From: Aquilonibacter sp963820185
Lineage (GTDB): Bacteria; Vulcanimicrobiota; Vulcanimicrobiia; Vulcanimicrobiales; Vulcanimicrobiaceae
DNA length: 64,000 nucleotides
Assembly: GCA_963820185.1 (NCBI GenBank)
Contig: CAWFYV010000004.1
Span: 399,224-463,223, forward strand
Direction: 5' to 3'
The notes under the pieces were generated by a model. It was given only the letters and a program-made list of their open reading frames with translations. It had not been told where the DNA came from and ran no database searches. Made by a program: the position numbers and the translations under genes. Shown here in pieces: positions 1 through 7,727 of the stretch (the stretch's first letter is position 1; each line of letters starts with the position of its first letter).

Positions 1-90
1 GATTCTGATACCGAGTAAGCAACCGCTTCCTACTTTCTCAAACGTTAGCGTTATCTGGCCACAAGGGCCTCGGAGATCATGCCGGAAGCG

Positions 91-120
91 TTGCGTGCGG
101 ACCACGGATACCCGTATAAG
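91..120 (+). promoter_or_regulatory. Putative sigma-70-type promoter of the NB-ARC regulator
   Basis: TTGCGT at 91-96 and TATAAG at 115-120 are separated by 18 nt. The ATG of the next gene follows only 8 nt after the -10 hexamer and no Shine-Dalgarno precedes it, so a transcript from here would be leaderless or nearly so. The rest of 1-90 holds nothing recognisable. Confidence 0.5.
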
Positions 121-128
121 TTAAGCGC

Positions 129-2522
129 ATGAGTGTAGAGCAGTTTGGAACGCTGCTGCGACGATACCGGCTCGAAGCGGGACTATCACAAGAAGTACTC
201 GCCGAACTCGCATTGCTCAGCACCGACGGAATAAGCGCCCTCGAGCGCGGCGTGAATCGCGCGCCACAGCGTGAAACGCTCGAGCGCATCGTTCGTGCGC
301 TCCATCTCGATCCGGATCGGCAGCGCGCGATCGAAGCTGCGAGCAAGCGACCCTCGCGCCCACGTACGCGCGGTACCGTAACGAGACACAATCTTCCGGC
401 GCAGCGCCCGCAGCTCTTTGGGCGCGAGCGTGAAGTAGAAGCAATTATCTCGCTGATAACCAAGGCAGAGCCGATCACACTCGTCGGCGCAGGCGGCGTC
501 GGTAAGACCAGCCTCGCAATCGAAGTTGGACATCTGCTCTTAGAGCAATTCCACGACGGTGTTTGGTTCGTGGATCTCGCCACGTTGCGCGATCCGGCAC
601 TTGTTCCGCGCGCTGTCGCAACGGCGCTCGCCGTCACCGAATCGTTTGATCGTCCCCTTCTCGAGACGCTAGCTGAAGCAACGCGCGCAAAGCGCCTGCT
701 GCTCATTCTCGATAACTGCGAGCACGTCGTCGCCGCATCGGCGGCCGTTATCGCGGCTCTCGGCCGGCACAGCGCGCATCTGCGCATCCTCGCTACGAGT
801 CGTCAGCCGATCGGGATTCCGAGTGAACAGCCCTACCGCGTCGCCTCGCTCGCCCGTGACGCGGCTATTGCGCTCTTCGACGATCGGGCGCGACGTGCTA
901 CACAAACGTTTGCACTCACGGACGAAAATGAAGCGATCGTCGCGCGCATCTGTCGACGTCTCGATGGCATAGCACTTGCGATCGAGCTTGCCGCTGCACG
1001 CCTGCGGGTGCTCAGCCCGCAGCAACTCGAGGAACGGCTCGATGAACGTTTTCACTTGCTCAGTGGAGACGTGCACGGCTCGCTCCCGCGACACAAGACC
1101 ATGCGCGCGCTGATCGATTGGAGCTTCGATCTGCTGCGTTCGCAAGAGCAAACGTTTTTCGCGCGCCTCGGCGTTTTCGCCGCAACTTTCTCGGTTGAAG
1201 GAGCTCGAGCAGTTGCCGCTGACACAGGCGTCGACGAATGGGGCGTGCTCGAATTGCTCACGTCGCTCGTCGATAAATCACTCGTGACGAGCAATCTGCA
1301 TGGCGACGTGCAACGGTATCGCTTGCTCGAGAGCATGCGGGTGTACGCGCTCGAGCGCATACACCCGCATGAAAGGGAAACACTCGAGCGCCGGCGTGGC
1401 GAGTACTTGCTGCGGCTTGCCGAAAGCGCGGCGGCGCACATCGGAGCACTTGCACCCAGTGCCGTGTGGGTTGGCCGGCTCGAACCCGAACTCGAAGATA
1501 TTCGCGCGGTCCTAGCGTGGTCGCTCGACGGAGACAATGACCTTGCTCTCGGTGCTGCATTGCTGATCGCGATGCACAAGTTTTGGCTTGAGCGCGGTCC
1601 GGCGGAAGCCGTACAGTGGGCAGAGCGTGCGCTTGCGTCCGCGTCGACGTTGCCGACGCCTCTCCAGGCCGCGCTGTGGCTCGAGGTAGCGCAGATGCAA
1701 GGGGATCTGCTCTTCGTACCGGCGGCAGCACTCGATGCAGCGATGCGAGCGCGTACGCTCTTCAGCTCACTCGGCGACAATGTAGGTGTTGCGCGGGCGT
1801 TGCGCGACGAAGGTATCGCGCGCTTGCGCCTTGGCGATTTCGACGGCGCGAAGCGCGATCTCGAAGAAGCTCGCACCATGAGCCGCGAGTACGGATCAGT
1901 CGTTGAAGACTTGCGCGCCGTTGGAACGCTCGCCATGTACCATCAGTTGCGCGGCGAAATCGAAGAAGCGCGCGAGACGCACCTCGAGGCGCTCGACATG
2001 GCGCGCAAAGCCGGCGACGACCGCGTCCAATGGATCACGTCGCTCAATCTGGCCGAGTTGGAATTCCAGCTAGGTGACGCAGCGGGCGCTGTCGTCCGCG
2101 CGTACGAGAACCTCGGCGCTCCGGGGTTGCGTGGTAACGTGCGGTTGCGCGCGAATCAGGCCAACAATCTGGCAGTGTACCTGCTGGCGCTCGACGCCCA
2201 CGATGTGGCCCATGCTGTGGCCCTCGAAGCGTTGCGCGATGCGCACCGCGCCGGCGATCCCGGCCTCGTGACAGTCGCCGTGCAGCACATTGCGGCGGTG
2301 ATCACACGCGACGAACCGAAACGCGCGGCGCGAATACTTGGCTACGTGGATCGCTTCTTTGCGACGACCGATTACAAGCGAGAGCATACGGAAGGACGCA
2401 CCTATGACATCCTGGTGTCCGCGCTCAACGATGCGCTAAGCCCCGCCGAGATCGCAGCGTTTGTCAATGAAGGTGCCCGTATGAGTGAAGATCAAGTAGT
2501 GAGGCTCGCTCAGCGCAAATAG
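129..2522 (+). CDS. XRE-type HTH / NB-ARC ATPase / TPR transcriptional regulator
   Basis: A 797-aa signal-transduction ATPase of the AfsR/SARP-like class. Residues about 1-75 form a Cro/C1-type helix-turn-helix (GLSQEVLAEL, then STDGISALERG). An NB-ARC/AAA module follows, with Walker A GAGGVGKTS at about 120-128 and a Walker B-like LLLILDNCEHV near 190-200. The remainder (about 430-797) is helical TPR-like repeat. Such proteins are thought to sense a ligand through the TPR part and switch by nucleotide binding. It is a cytoplasmic DNA-binding protein whose target cannot be read from sequence. The first ATG is used because it abuts the promoter; there is no visible ribosome-binding site. The downstream genes follow closely and may be co-transcribed. 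Confidence 0.85.
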   Translation: MSVEQFGTLLRRYRLEAGLSQEVLAELALLSTDGISALERGVNRAPQRETLERIVRALHLDPDRQRAIEAASKRPSRPRTRGTVTRHNLPAQRPQLFGREREVEAIISLITKAEPITLVGAGGVGKTSLAIEVGHLLLEQFHDGVWFVDLATLRDPALVPRAVATALAVTESFDRPLLETLAEATRAKRLLLILDNCEHVVAASAAVIAALGRHSAHLRILATSRQPIGIPSEQPYRVASLARDAAIALFDDRARRATQTFALTDENEAIVARICRRLDGIALAIELAAARLRVLSPQQLEERLDERFHLLSGDVHGSLPRHKTMRALIDWSFDLLRSQEQTFFARLGVFAATFSVEGARAVAADTGVDEWGVLELLTSLVDKSLVTSNLHGDVQRYRLLESMRVYALERIHPHERETLERRRGEYLLRLAESAAAHIGALAPSAVWVGRLEPELEDIRAVLAWSLDGDNDLALGAALLIAMHKFWLERGPAEAVQWAERALASASTLPTPLQAALWLEVAQMQGDLLFVPAAALDAAMRARTLFSSLGDNVGVARALRDEGIARLRLGDFDGAKRDLEEARTMSREYGSVVEDLRAVGTLAMYHQLRGEIEEARETHLEALDMARKAGDDRVQWITSLNLAELEFQLGDAAGAVVRAYENLGAPGLRGNVRLRANQANNLAVYLLALDAHDVAHAVALEALRDAHRAGDPGLVTVAVQHIAAVITRDEPKRAARILGYVDRFFATTDYKREHTEGRTYDILVSALNDALSPAEIAAFVNEGARMSEDQVVRLAQRK

Positions 2523-2534
2523 GGGCAGCCGACG

Positions 2535-2714
2535 ATGTCGAAACTACGATACGGCGATCACGTGAAGATCGAGCAGTTGGGAATTACCGGCCAAGTCATC
2601 GAGGCCGATACGCGCACGGTCGTCGTGCGCTACAAAGAAAAGGACGGTGAGCTCATCGAGCACCGTTTCCAGCCCGACGAGCTGACCTACATCCCCAAGC
2701 CGCACCTGGAGTAG
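2535..2714 (+). CDS. Small conserved-looking hypothetical protein (59 aa)
   Basis: An ORF of 59 codons starting MSKLRYGDHVKIEQLG and ending PKPHLE. It sits 12 nt after the regulator stop and 6 nt before the YceI start, so it fills the gap exactly. Alternating hydrophobic residues (VKI, GQVIEA, TVVVRY) followed by a charged strand suggest a small SH3/KOW-like beta barrel, which is inference only. There is no signal peptide or membrane segment. Function unknown; it is accepted because of tight spacing on both sides and balanced amino-acid composition. Confidence 0.6.
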   Translation: MSKLRYGDHVKIEQLGITGQVIEADTRTVVVRYKEKDGELIEHRFQPDELTYIPKPHLE

Positions 2715-2720
2715 CTGCCC

Positions 2721-3248
2721 ATGCACGCACTCGTCATGCTCCTGGCCGTCATCTGGAGCGCCGATCCGGTTCATTCGTCGGCGAACTTCACGGTGACGCA
2801 CCTAGGAATCTCGCACGTCAACGGCATCATCCCGATCAAGAGTTCGAGCTTTGAGGTGCCTGACGGCAGCAACATCCCGACCAGCGCCGAGGCAGTCTTC
2901 GATCCAAGCGGCGTCGACACGCGCAATACCGATCGCGATGCGGACCTGCGATCGCCCCATTTCTTTGAAGTAGCCACCTATCCGGTGATGGGCTTCAAGA
3001 GCACGAAGATCACCGCGACCGATGCGACCCACTTCAGGATGACCGGCGATCTCACGCTGCACGGTCAAACGCATCCGATTACGCTCGACGCACAGTATCT
3101 CGGGCGCGCGACCATGAACGGGAAACAGCGTATCGCCTATGAGGCCAAGACGACGATCGACCGAACGCAGTGGGGCATGACCTACGGCAATCCGTTCGTC
3201 GCGAATTCCGTCGACATCGAACTCGACATTGAGGCAGGAACACACTGA
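2721..3248 (+). CDS. YceI family protein
   Basis: A 175-aa lipocalin-like beta-barrel protein of the YceI family, periplasmic proteins that bind polyisoprenoid-type lipids. Family hallmarks are visible: SSANFTVTHLGISHVNG near the N-terminus, FDPSGVDTRNTDRDADLRSPHFF in the middle, GDLTLHGQTHPITL, and the final IDRTQWGMTYGNPF. The N-terminus MHALVMLLAVIWSA is a short signal-like hydrophobic stretch. The stop codon is followed by, and overlaps, the apparent CTG start of the next gene, indicating an operon. Ligand unknown. Confidence 0.9.
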   Translation: MHALVMLLAVIWSADPVHSSANFTVTHLGISHVNGIIPIKSSSFEVPDGSNIPTSAEAVFDPSGVDTRNTDRDADLRSPHFFEVATYPVMGFKSTKITATDATHFRMTGDLTLHGQTHPITLDAQYLGRATMNGKQRIAYEAKTTIDRTQWGMTYGNPFVANSVDIELDIEAGTH

Positions 3249-3604
3249 TACACGCGCGCTCAATAGCCTTCTTCTTCATACTGCTCTGGCCGGCCGGAGC
3301 GATGGCGAAACCGCTGCCGATGATGGATGCGATGTCGGTCATGGACGCGGTGCACGCGAAAGTCGGGCACAACGACGATCTCAATGCAAGTCTGGTCGGT
3401 GAAGATGTCTACGCCGTAGCGTTTTGGAAGACGACGAGTACGCACAGCGCCGGCGCAGCGCTGGTCAAAAAGGCCGGCGGGAACTGGAAAGTGCTCAAAG
3501 TACTCCCGGCCATCCCCAAAGATCCAACCGTGTTGGAAACTTTGGGCGTTCCGGCAGCGCAGGCGACAGCACTCGTCGCCGACATCAAGAAGAACGAAGA
3601 GTAA
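3245..3604 (+). CDS. Small secreted hypothetical protein, probable CTG start
   Basis: The first ATG in this frame (3302) would leave a protein without a leader. The frame extends upstream to a stop at 3230 and encodes IHARSIAFFFILLWPAGAMA directly before KPLPMM, a textbook signal peptide with an A-x-A cleavage site. The only start-like codon there is CTG at 3245, which overlaps the YceI stop as CTGA in the way ATGA overlaps usually do, with GAGGCAGGAA just upstream. The mature ~98-aa protein is rich in short hydrophobic strands (EDVYAVAFWKT) and resembles no family I recognise. It is probably exported and co-expressed with YceI. Confidence 0.65.
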   Translation: MIHARSIAFFFILLWPAGAMAKPLPMMDAMSVMDAVHAKVGHNDDLNASLVGEDVYAVAFWKTTSTHSAGAALVKKAGGNWKVLKVLPAIPKDPTVLETLGVPAAQATALVADIKKNEE

Positions 3605-4129
3605 CTACTTCGTCGGATCGACTAGCGGCAACATCGACGCGAGTTGCATATTTACCACCAGATCGATTTGGCGATCGATCTGATACCACAGCGCAGCCTT
3701 TTTCGGCGGGATGACTTTCTCGAAGATCGGCACGTATTTCTCGCGCAGCGCGATCAGTTGTTGATCGACTGCGGTGGTGCGCTGCATGAAGTCTTGGGCT
3801 TGGGCCGCTGACACGTTGGGATAACTCGCAGCGTACTCCTTCATCATCCCCCACCGCGCGTTACCAATTTTGTTGAGCTCTTGCTGATATTGGTCGAAGA
3901 TGGGCCAGAACTTCGTCGACTCGTCGGCCGTGAGGTTCATGTTGGCCGCAATGATCTTCTTGCGCGAGGCGCGGATGTTCTCACGCAACATTTGGATATC
4001 TTGTTCGCTCGCCCCCGTGGGCTGCGTGTTTGGAACGGCCGCCTGGCCGGCGGTTTGCGCCAGCGCGGGTGCCGCGCTAAGTAGTACGGATAGGGCAACG
4101 ATGCCAACCCAGGCTCGAGGTGCTCTCAT
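3605..4129 (-). CDS. Spy/CpxP-like periplasmic protein
   Basis: A 174-aa protein with a clear signal peptide (MRAPRAWVGIVALSVLLSAAPALA, cleaved before QTAG) and a long helical body (NLTADESTKFWPIFDQYQQELNKIG) reminiscent of the LTxxQ/Spy superfamily of periplasmic chaperones and sensors. ATG at 4129 is chosen over a GTG six bases upstream because AAGGAG lies 5 nt before it. That ribosome-binding site is partly buried in a perfect 14-bp hairpin (4137-4169). The gene is convergent with the preceding small secreted protein. Family assignment rests on composition and fold pattern, not on a sure motif. Confidence 0.75.
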   Translation of the reverse strand: MRAPRAWVGIVALSVLLSAAPALAQTAGQAAVPNTQPTGASEQDIQMLRENIRASRKKIIAANMNLTADESTKFWPIFDQYQQELNKIGNARWGMMKEYAASYPNVSAAQAQDFMQRTTAVDQQLIALREKYVPIFEKVIPPKKAALWYQIDRQIDLVVNMQLASMLPLVDPTK

Positions 4130-4136
4130 GTCCACT

Positions 4137-4169
4137 CCTTCGTCGTTAGGCCCATCCTAACGACGAAGG
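4137..4169 (-). promoter_or_regulatory. Perfect 14-bp hairpin covering the Shine-Dalgarno of the Spy-like gene
   Basis: CCTTCGTCGTTAGG (4137-4150), loop 4151-4155 and CCTAACGACGAAGG (4156-4169) are exactly complementary. Read on the minus strand, the 3' arm ends in GAAGG, part of the AAGGAG ribosome-binding site. No U-tract follows, so it is not a normal intrinsic terminator. It could be a translation-control hairpin or a DNA operator. Confidence 0.6.
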
Positions 4170-4210
4170 GTCCTCGCGACTATCCGAATACTGCAATCGT
4201 GAGTGGTACG

Positions 4211-4522
4211 TTACAGCCCGATCTGCGTGAGGTCCAACACGATCCGCTGCGTGATCGGGCTGTCCCACCAGTTGGCTACCACCGCTTCCAGCTCGCGCAC
4301 CGAACGTAACGCGCTCACGTGCGCTTGGAGCGTCGCCGGACTCGGAGCCGCTTTGCCGAGTTCGGCCTGCATTTGGTCGATTGATGCGTGCGCACGGTGC
4401 GCAGGCGGCAGTGCTTCATGCAGCGTTTCAGCCGGGAATGTCGCCAACAGCTCTTGGTTGGCGACTATCCCCGTTGCATCTGCGGCCTCGACCGCCTCGC
4501 GGATTTCGTCGTTCTTATCCAT
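4211..4522 (-). CDS. Hypothetical protein downstream of katG
   Basis: A 103-aa helical, acidic protein beginning MDKNDEIREAVEAADATG. Its ATG overlaps the katG stop (ATGGATAA), implying translational coupling to katG; a longer reading from 4537 would overlap katG more. There is no signal peptide, membrane helix or cysteine motif, and I recognise no family. Coupling to a catalase-peroxidase suggests a role in the same oxidative-stress response, which is inference. Confidence 0.6.
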   Translation of the reverse strand: MDKNDEIREAVEAADATGIVANQELLATFPAETLHEALPPAHRAHASIDQMQAELGKAAPSPATLQAHVSALRSVRELEAVVANWWDSPITQRIVLDLTQIGL

Positions 4523-6692
4523 CGAAGCGGTCCGCATTCATGACCTTCGTCCACGCGACGACGAAGTCGTCGACGAACTTGCGTCTCGCATCCGTGCTTC
4601 CGTAGACTTCGGCGAGCGCGCGCAATTCGGAGTTTGCACCGAAGATCAGATCTACGCGCGTTCCCGTCCAGTCGACGGCGCCCGTCTTGCGGTTATGCCG
4701 TGCGTACACCGTTTGGTCCGTTTGATTCGATGAGGGCGCTTCCCAGTCGCCGCTCATGTCGAGCAGATTCACGAAGAAGTCGTTGGTGAGCGCGCCCGGC
4801 GCTTTGGTAAAGACGCCGTGCTTGGAACCGTCGGCATTTGTATCGAGCACGCGCATGCCGCCGACGAGCACGGTCATCTCGGGTGCGGTCAGCGTCAAGA
4901 GCTGCGCCTTGTCCACGAGCATCATCTCGGTCGGGATGCCGAGGTTGCCGCTGACGTAGTTCCGGAAACCGTCTGCCGCTGGTTCCAATATGGCGAACGA
5001 TTCCACATCGGTTTGGTCTTGTGTTGCGTCGGTGCGTCCCGGTTTGAACGGAACGGTCACATCGAAGCCGCCCTTCTTTGCGGCTTGCTCGACGCCCACG
5101 TTACCCGCAAGCACGATCAGATCGGCGAGCGAGACCTTTTTGCCGCCGGATTGCGCGCCATTGAATTTACTTGCAATGCTTTCGAGCGCTTTTAGTACGA
5201 TTGCCAATTGCTCGGGACGATTGACTTTCCAGCGTTTTTGCGGCTCGAGCCGAATGCGCGCACCGTTGGCGCCACCGCGTTTGTCGGAACCACGGAATGT
5301 GGACGCCGATGCCCACGCGGTCGAGACGAGTTGCGAAACCGAAAGTCCGGAATCAGCGATTTGCTTCTTGAGTGCGTCGAGGTCTTTTGCATCGACGAGT
5401 GGATGATCGACGGCTGGAACCGGATCTTGCCAAATGAGCACTTCCTTCGGTACTTCCGGGCCGAGGTAGCGCGCACGCGGCCCCATGTCGCGGTGCGTCA
5501 ACTTGTACCACGCACGCGCGAATGCATCGGCAAACTGGTCGGGATGTTCGTAGAAGCGGCGTGAGATTTTTTCGTAGACCGGATCGAAGCGCAATGCAAG
5601 ATCGGTCGTGAGCATCGTCGGCTTATGGTGCTTTTTAGGATCGTGTGCGTCGGGCACGGGGGCAGCACCGTTCTTGGCGATCCACTGTTTGGCACCGGCC
5701 GGACTCTTCGTCAGCTCCCACTCGTTGGTGAATAACGATTGGAAGAAGTTGTTGCTCCATTTGGTCGGCGTGGTCGTCCAGGTCACCTCGGGACCGCCGC
5801 CGATCGTGTGCTCGCTGTGGCCTTTTCCGAATGCGTTCTTCCATCCCAGGCCTTGCTGCGTGATGTCCGCGCCTTCGGGGTCGGCACCAACGTGCGAAGG
5901 ATCGCCCGCACCATGCGTCTTGCCAAACGTATGACCGCCCGCGATGAGCGCGACCGTCTCTTCGTCGTTCATCGCCATGCGGCGGAACGTCTCACGAATA
6001 TCGATCGCTGCCGCGAGCGGATCCGGATTGCCGTTCGGCCCTTCGGGATTTACGTAGATCAAGCCCATCTGCACGGCAGCTAACGGATTCTCGAGCACGC
6101 GCTCGCCCGCGTAGCGCTCGTCGGCGAGCCACGTGTCTTCCGCGCCCCAGTAGACCGACTCGTCGGGCTCCCACACGTCGGGGCGGCCCCCGGCAAAACC
6201 GAACGTTTTGAAGCCCATCGATTCAAGTGCAACGTTGCCGGTGAGAATCAGCAGATCCGCCCACGAAATCTTCTGGCCGTATTTCTGCTTGATCGGCCAG
6301 AGCAGCCGGCGGGCTTTATCGAGGTTGACGTTGTCCGGCCAGCTGTTGAGCGGAGCGAAGCGCTGTTGGCCGCCGCCGGCGCCGCCGCGTCCGTCAGCGA
6401 TGCGATAGGTGCCGGCGCTATGCCACGCCATGCGAATGAAGAGTGGCCCATAATTACCGAAATCCGCGGGCCACCACGGCTGCGAATCCGTCATAAGCGC
6501 GCGCAGGTCGTTCTTTACGGCCGCGAGATCAAGCTTTGCGAATTCCTTAGCGTAGTTGAAGGCCTCGCCCATCGGATCGGATTGCGGAGAATTCTGGCGC
6601 AAGACGGTCAGGCGAAGCTGCTCGGGCCACCAGTCGCGGTTATGACGGCCAACACTGGCCTTGGGGTGCACCGGACACGCAGTTTGAGACAA
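4515..6692 (-). CDS. katG: Catalase-peroxidase
   Basis: A 725-aa bifunctional haem enzyme that dismutates hydrogen peroxide and acts as a peroxidase; full length for the family. The distal site RMAWH gives Arg87, Trp90 and His91. The Met-Tyr-Trp adduct residues are present: Tyr213 (LIYVNPEG) and Met239 (FRRMAMND). The proximal haem ligand His254 lies in GGHTFGKTHGAG. The C-terminal half is the usual degenerate second peroxidase domain. The start is TTG at 6692, preceded by AAGGAG with 8 nt spacing. It heads a two-gene unit with the small ORF after it. No OxyR, PerR or FurA gene adjoins it and I see no clear PerR box upstream. Confidence 0.98.
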   Translation of the reverse strand: MSQTACPVHPKASVGRHNRDWWPEQLRLTVLRQNSPQSDPMGEAFNYAKEFAKLDLAAVKNDLRALMTDSQPWWPADFGNYGPLFIRMAWHSAGTYRIADGRGGAGGGQQRFAPLNSWPDNVNLDKARRLLWPIKQKYGQKISWADLLILTGNVALESMGFKTFGFAGGRPDVWEPDESVYWGAEDTWLADERYAGERVLENPLAAVQMGLIYVNPEGPNGNPDPLAAAIDIRETFRRMAMNDEETVALIAGGHTFGKTHGAGDPSHVGADPEGADITQQGLGWKNAFGKGHSEHTIGGGPEVTWTTTPTKWSNNFFQSLFTNEWELTKSPAGAKQWIAKNGAAPVPDAHDPKKHHKPTMLTTDLALRFDPVYEKISRRFYEHPDQFADAFARAWYKLTHRDMGPRARYLGPEVPKEVLIWQDPVPAVDHPLVDAKDLDALKKQIADSGLSVSQLVSTAWASASTFRGSDKRGGANGARIRLEPQKRWKVNRPEQLAIVLKALESIASKFNGAQSGGKKVSLADLIVLAGNVGVEQAAKKGGFDVTVPFKPGRTDATQDQTDVESFAILEPAADGFRNYVSGNLGIPTEMMLVDKAQLLTLTAPEMTVLVGGMRVLDTNADGSKHGVFTKAPGALTNDFFVNLLDMSGDWEAPSSNQTDQTVYARHNRKTGAVDWTGTRVDLIFGANSELRALAEVYGSTDARRKFVDDFVVAWTKVMNADRFDG

Positions 6693-6848
6693 GATGGCAT
6701 CTCCTTCAACTCGAGCAAAGGGCGCGTGCCGGCCGAGCCGCTCGCGCTCCAGACACTCATGCTAATCCATCAGACCGACTAGTCACAGCCAATGGAAGCA
6801 ATACTTTCCATCGCCCCTGCCTATGAACTCGGCCGCGAGCAAGAATGC

Positions 6849-6877
6849 AAAACGCCCCCGCGTCGGCGGAGGCGTTT
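6849..6877 (-). terminator. Intrinsic terminator after tRNA-Asn
   Basis: On the minus strand, AAACGCCTCCGC pairs with GCGGGGGCGTTT (12 bp including one G-U) around a 4-nt loop, followed by a short T run. It starts 8 nt past the tRNA 3' end, so it terminates the tRNA transcript. Confidence 0.8.
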
Positions 6878-6885
6878 CGTCAATA

Positions 6886-6961
6886 TGGCTCCCGGTGCTG
6901 GACTCGAACCAGCGACCCATTGATTAACAGTCAATTGCTCTACCAACTGAGCTAACCGGGA
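6886..6961 (-). tRNA. tRNA-Asn (anticodon GTT)
   Basis: A 76-nt cloverleaf with acceptor TCCCGGT/ACCGGGA, D-arm AGCTCAGTTGGTAGAGC, anticodon loop CTGTTAA giving GUU, and T-arm CTGGTTCGAGTCCAG. Discriminator G is followed by an encoded CCA. It is a single gene with its own promoter and terminator. Confidence 0.97.
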
Positions 6962-6976
6962 TTGGGGTACTGCGGG

Positions 6977-7006
6977 ATTCTACTGGATACTGGTATCCAG
7001 GCGCAA
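6977..7006 (-). promoter_or_regulatory. tRNA-Asn promoter with palindromic 18-bp spacer
   Basis: On the minus strand, -35 TTGCGC (7001-7006) and -10 TAGAAT (6977-6982) are 18 nt apart. The whole spacer, 6983-7000, is a perfect palindrome: two 8-bp arms (CTGGATAC/GTATCCAG) around 2 bp. The tRNA 5' end lies 15 nt past the -10. Confidence 0.65.
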
Positions 7007-7037
7007 GCGGTCTTCCCTCTCCCGGTTGTAACGATTC

Positions 7038-7196
7038 TTAGTAGCCCGCGACGTTCCGTGCGTCGGCGTGCGCGTGGGCGTAGACGGTAGCGATGATCTT
7101 GAGCGGAGCCGGATAGATCGCGACGCCGAGCGCCTCGGTTCCGGCGTAGACAAGGGCTGCTGCGGCGACCAGACTGACCACGAAGCGGCGGAACAT
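7038..7196 (-). CDS. Small single-pass membrane or secreted protein (52 aa)
   Basis: A 52-aa protein starting MFRRFVVSLVAAAALVYAG, one hydrophobic segment that may be a signal anchor, followed by a short tail containing HAHADARN. The ATG at 7196 is preferred to upstream in-frame starts because AGGAG lies 7-8 nt before it. A consensus promoter (7231-7259) lies upstream. The paired His residues could bind metal, but nothing proves this. Function unknown. Confidence 0.6.
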   Translation of the reverse strand: MFRRFVVSLVAAAALVYAGTEALGVAIYPAPLKIIATVYAHAHADARNVAGY

Positions 7197-7230
7197 CTCG
7201 GTATCTCCTAACGATTTAGTTGATACCGAT

Positions 7231-7259
7231 AGCCTACTCCACCTAATTCCTTCTGTCAA
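7231..7259 (-). promoter_or_regulatory. Consensus-type promoter of the 52-aa gene
   Basis: TTGACA (7254-7259), a 17-nt spacer and TAGGCT (7231-7236) on the minus strand. A 9-bp inverted repeat, TTTAGTTGA/TCAACTAAA at 7215-7223 and 7256-7264, places one copy over the -35 and the other in the early leader, suggesting regulator half-sites. Confidence 0.5.
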
Positions 7260-7271
7260 CTAAAGAATTAA

Positions 7272-7727
7272 TTAGAAGCGAACGTACCCGTGGGTTAGCA
7301 AGGTCGCAAAGAACGGGATGCAAGCAAGCAGCACCGTCTCGCCCGCGAGCAGCGCCCACATATTCCGGTACGAGCCGTCGGGCACCGCGACCAGACCCGC
7401 CGGATCCACACGCCGCTTCAGCCGCAGGTAGTGGACCGTCGGCGGAATCGAGAGCAGCGCGACCGCCACGAAGAACCCCATCTTCGTCCAGAAAATGGGG
7501 TTGTGCAGATAAAAGCTCGCGCCTCGCAGGCCGAGCGTCATGCGCAGCACCCCACTGACGACGACGAGCGCCGCGCTAATGCCGTATAAGTTGTCGATCC
7601 GTTGTAGCTGCGTCAAGCGCGCAAGGCTCATCTCGCGACGGTACAGCACGAGTTCCGCCACCAACGCGCCGACCAGCGTGAAGATGCAAAGAAAGTGCAG
7701 CCACGCCAGCAGCGCGTCGAGCAGCAT
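7272..7727 (-). CDS. DUF2214 family membrane protein
   Basis: A 151-aa integral inner-membrane protein with four predicted helices: LHFLCIFTLVGALVAEL, a second around GISAALVVVSGVL, a third around FFVAVALLSIPPTV, and the C-terminal LLAGETVLLACIPFFATLL. The N-terminal LHxLxxFxLVGALxxEL and the RIDxLYGISAxLVVxxGxxR stretch match the DUF2214 family, whose function is unknown. Its ATG abuts the stop of the upstream secreted gene, so the two are likely co-transcribed. Confidence 0.8.
   Translation of the reverse strand: MLLDALLAWLHFLCIFTLVGALVAELVLYRREMSLARLTQLQRIDNLYGISAALVVVSGVLRMTLGLRGASFYLHNPIFWTKMGFFVAVALLSIPPTVHYLRLKRRVDPAGLVAVPDGSYRNMWALLAGETVLLACIPFFATLLTHGYVRF

Noticed and set aside
4137..4169. 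Perfect hairpin read as an intrinsic terminator of the katG unit
   Set aside because: No U-run follows on the minus strand, and it directly precedes a start codon. Kept instead as a possible translation-control element.
7236..7253. Sequence resembling a DtxR half-site (TTAGGTGGAGTAGGC on the minus strand)
   Set aside because: It lacks the second palindromic arm, and the resemblance is no better than expected for a promoter spacer.
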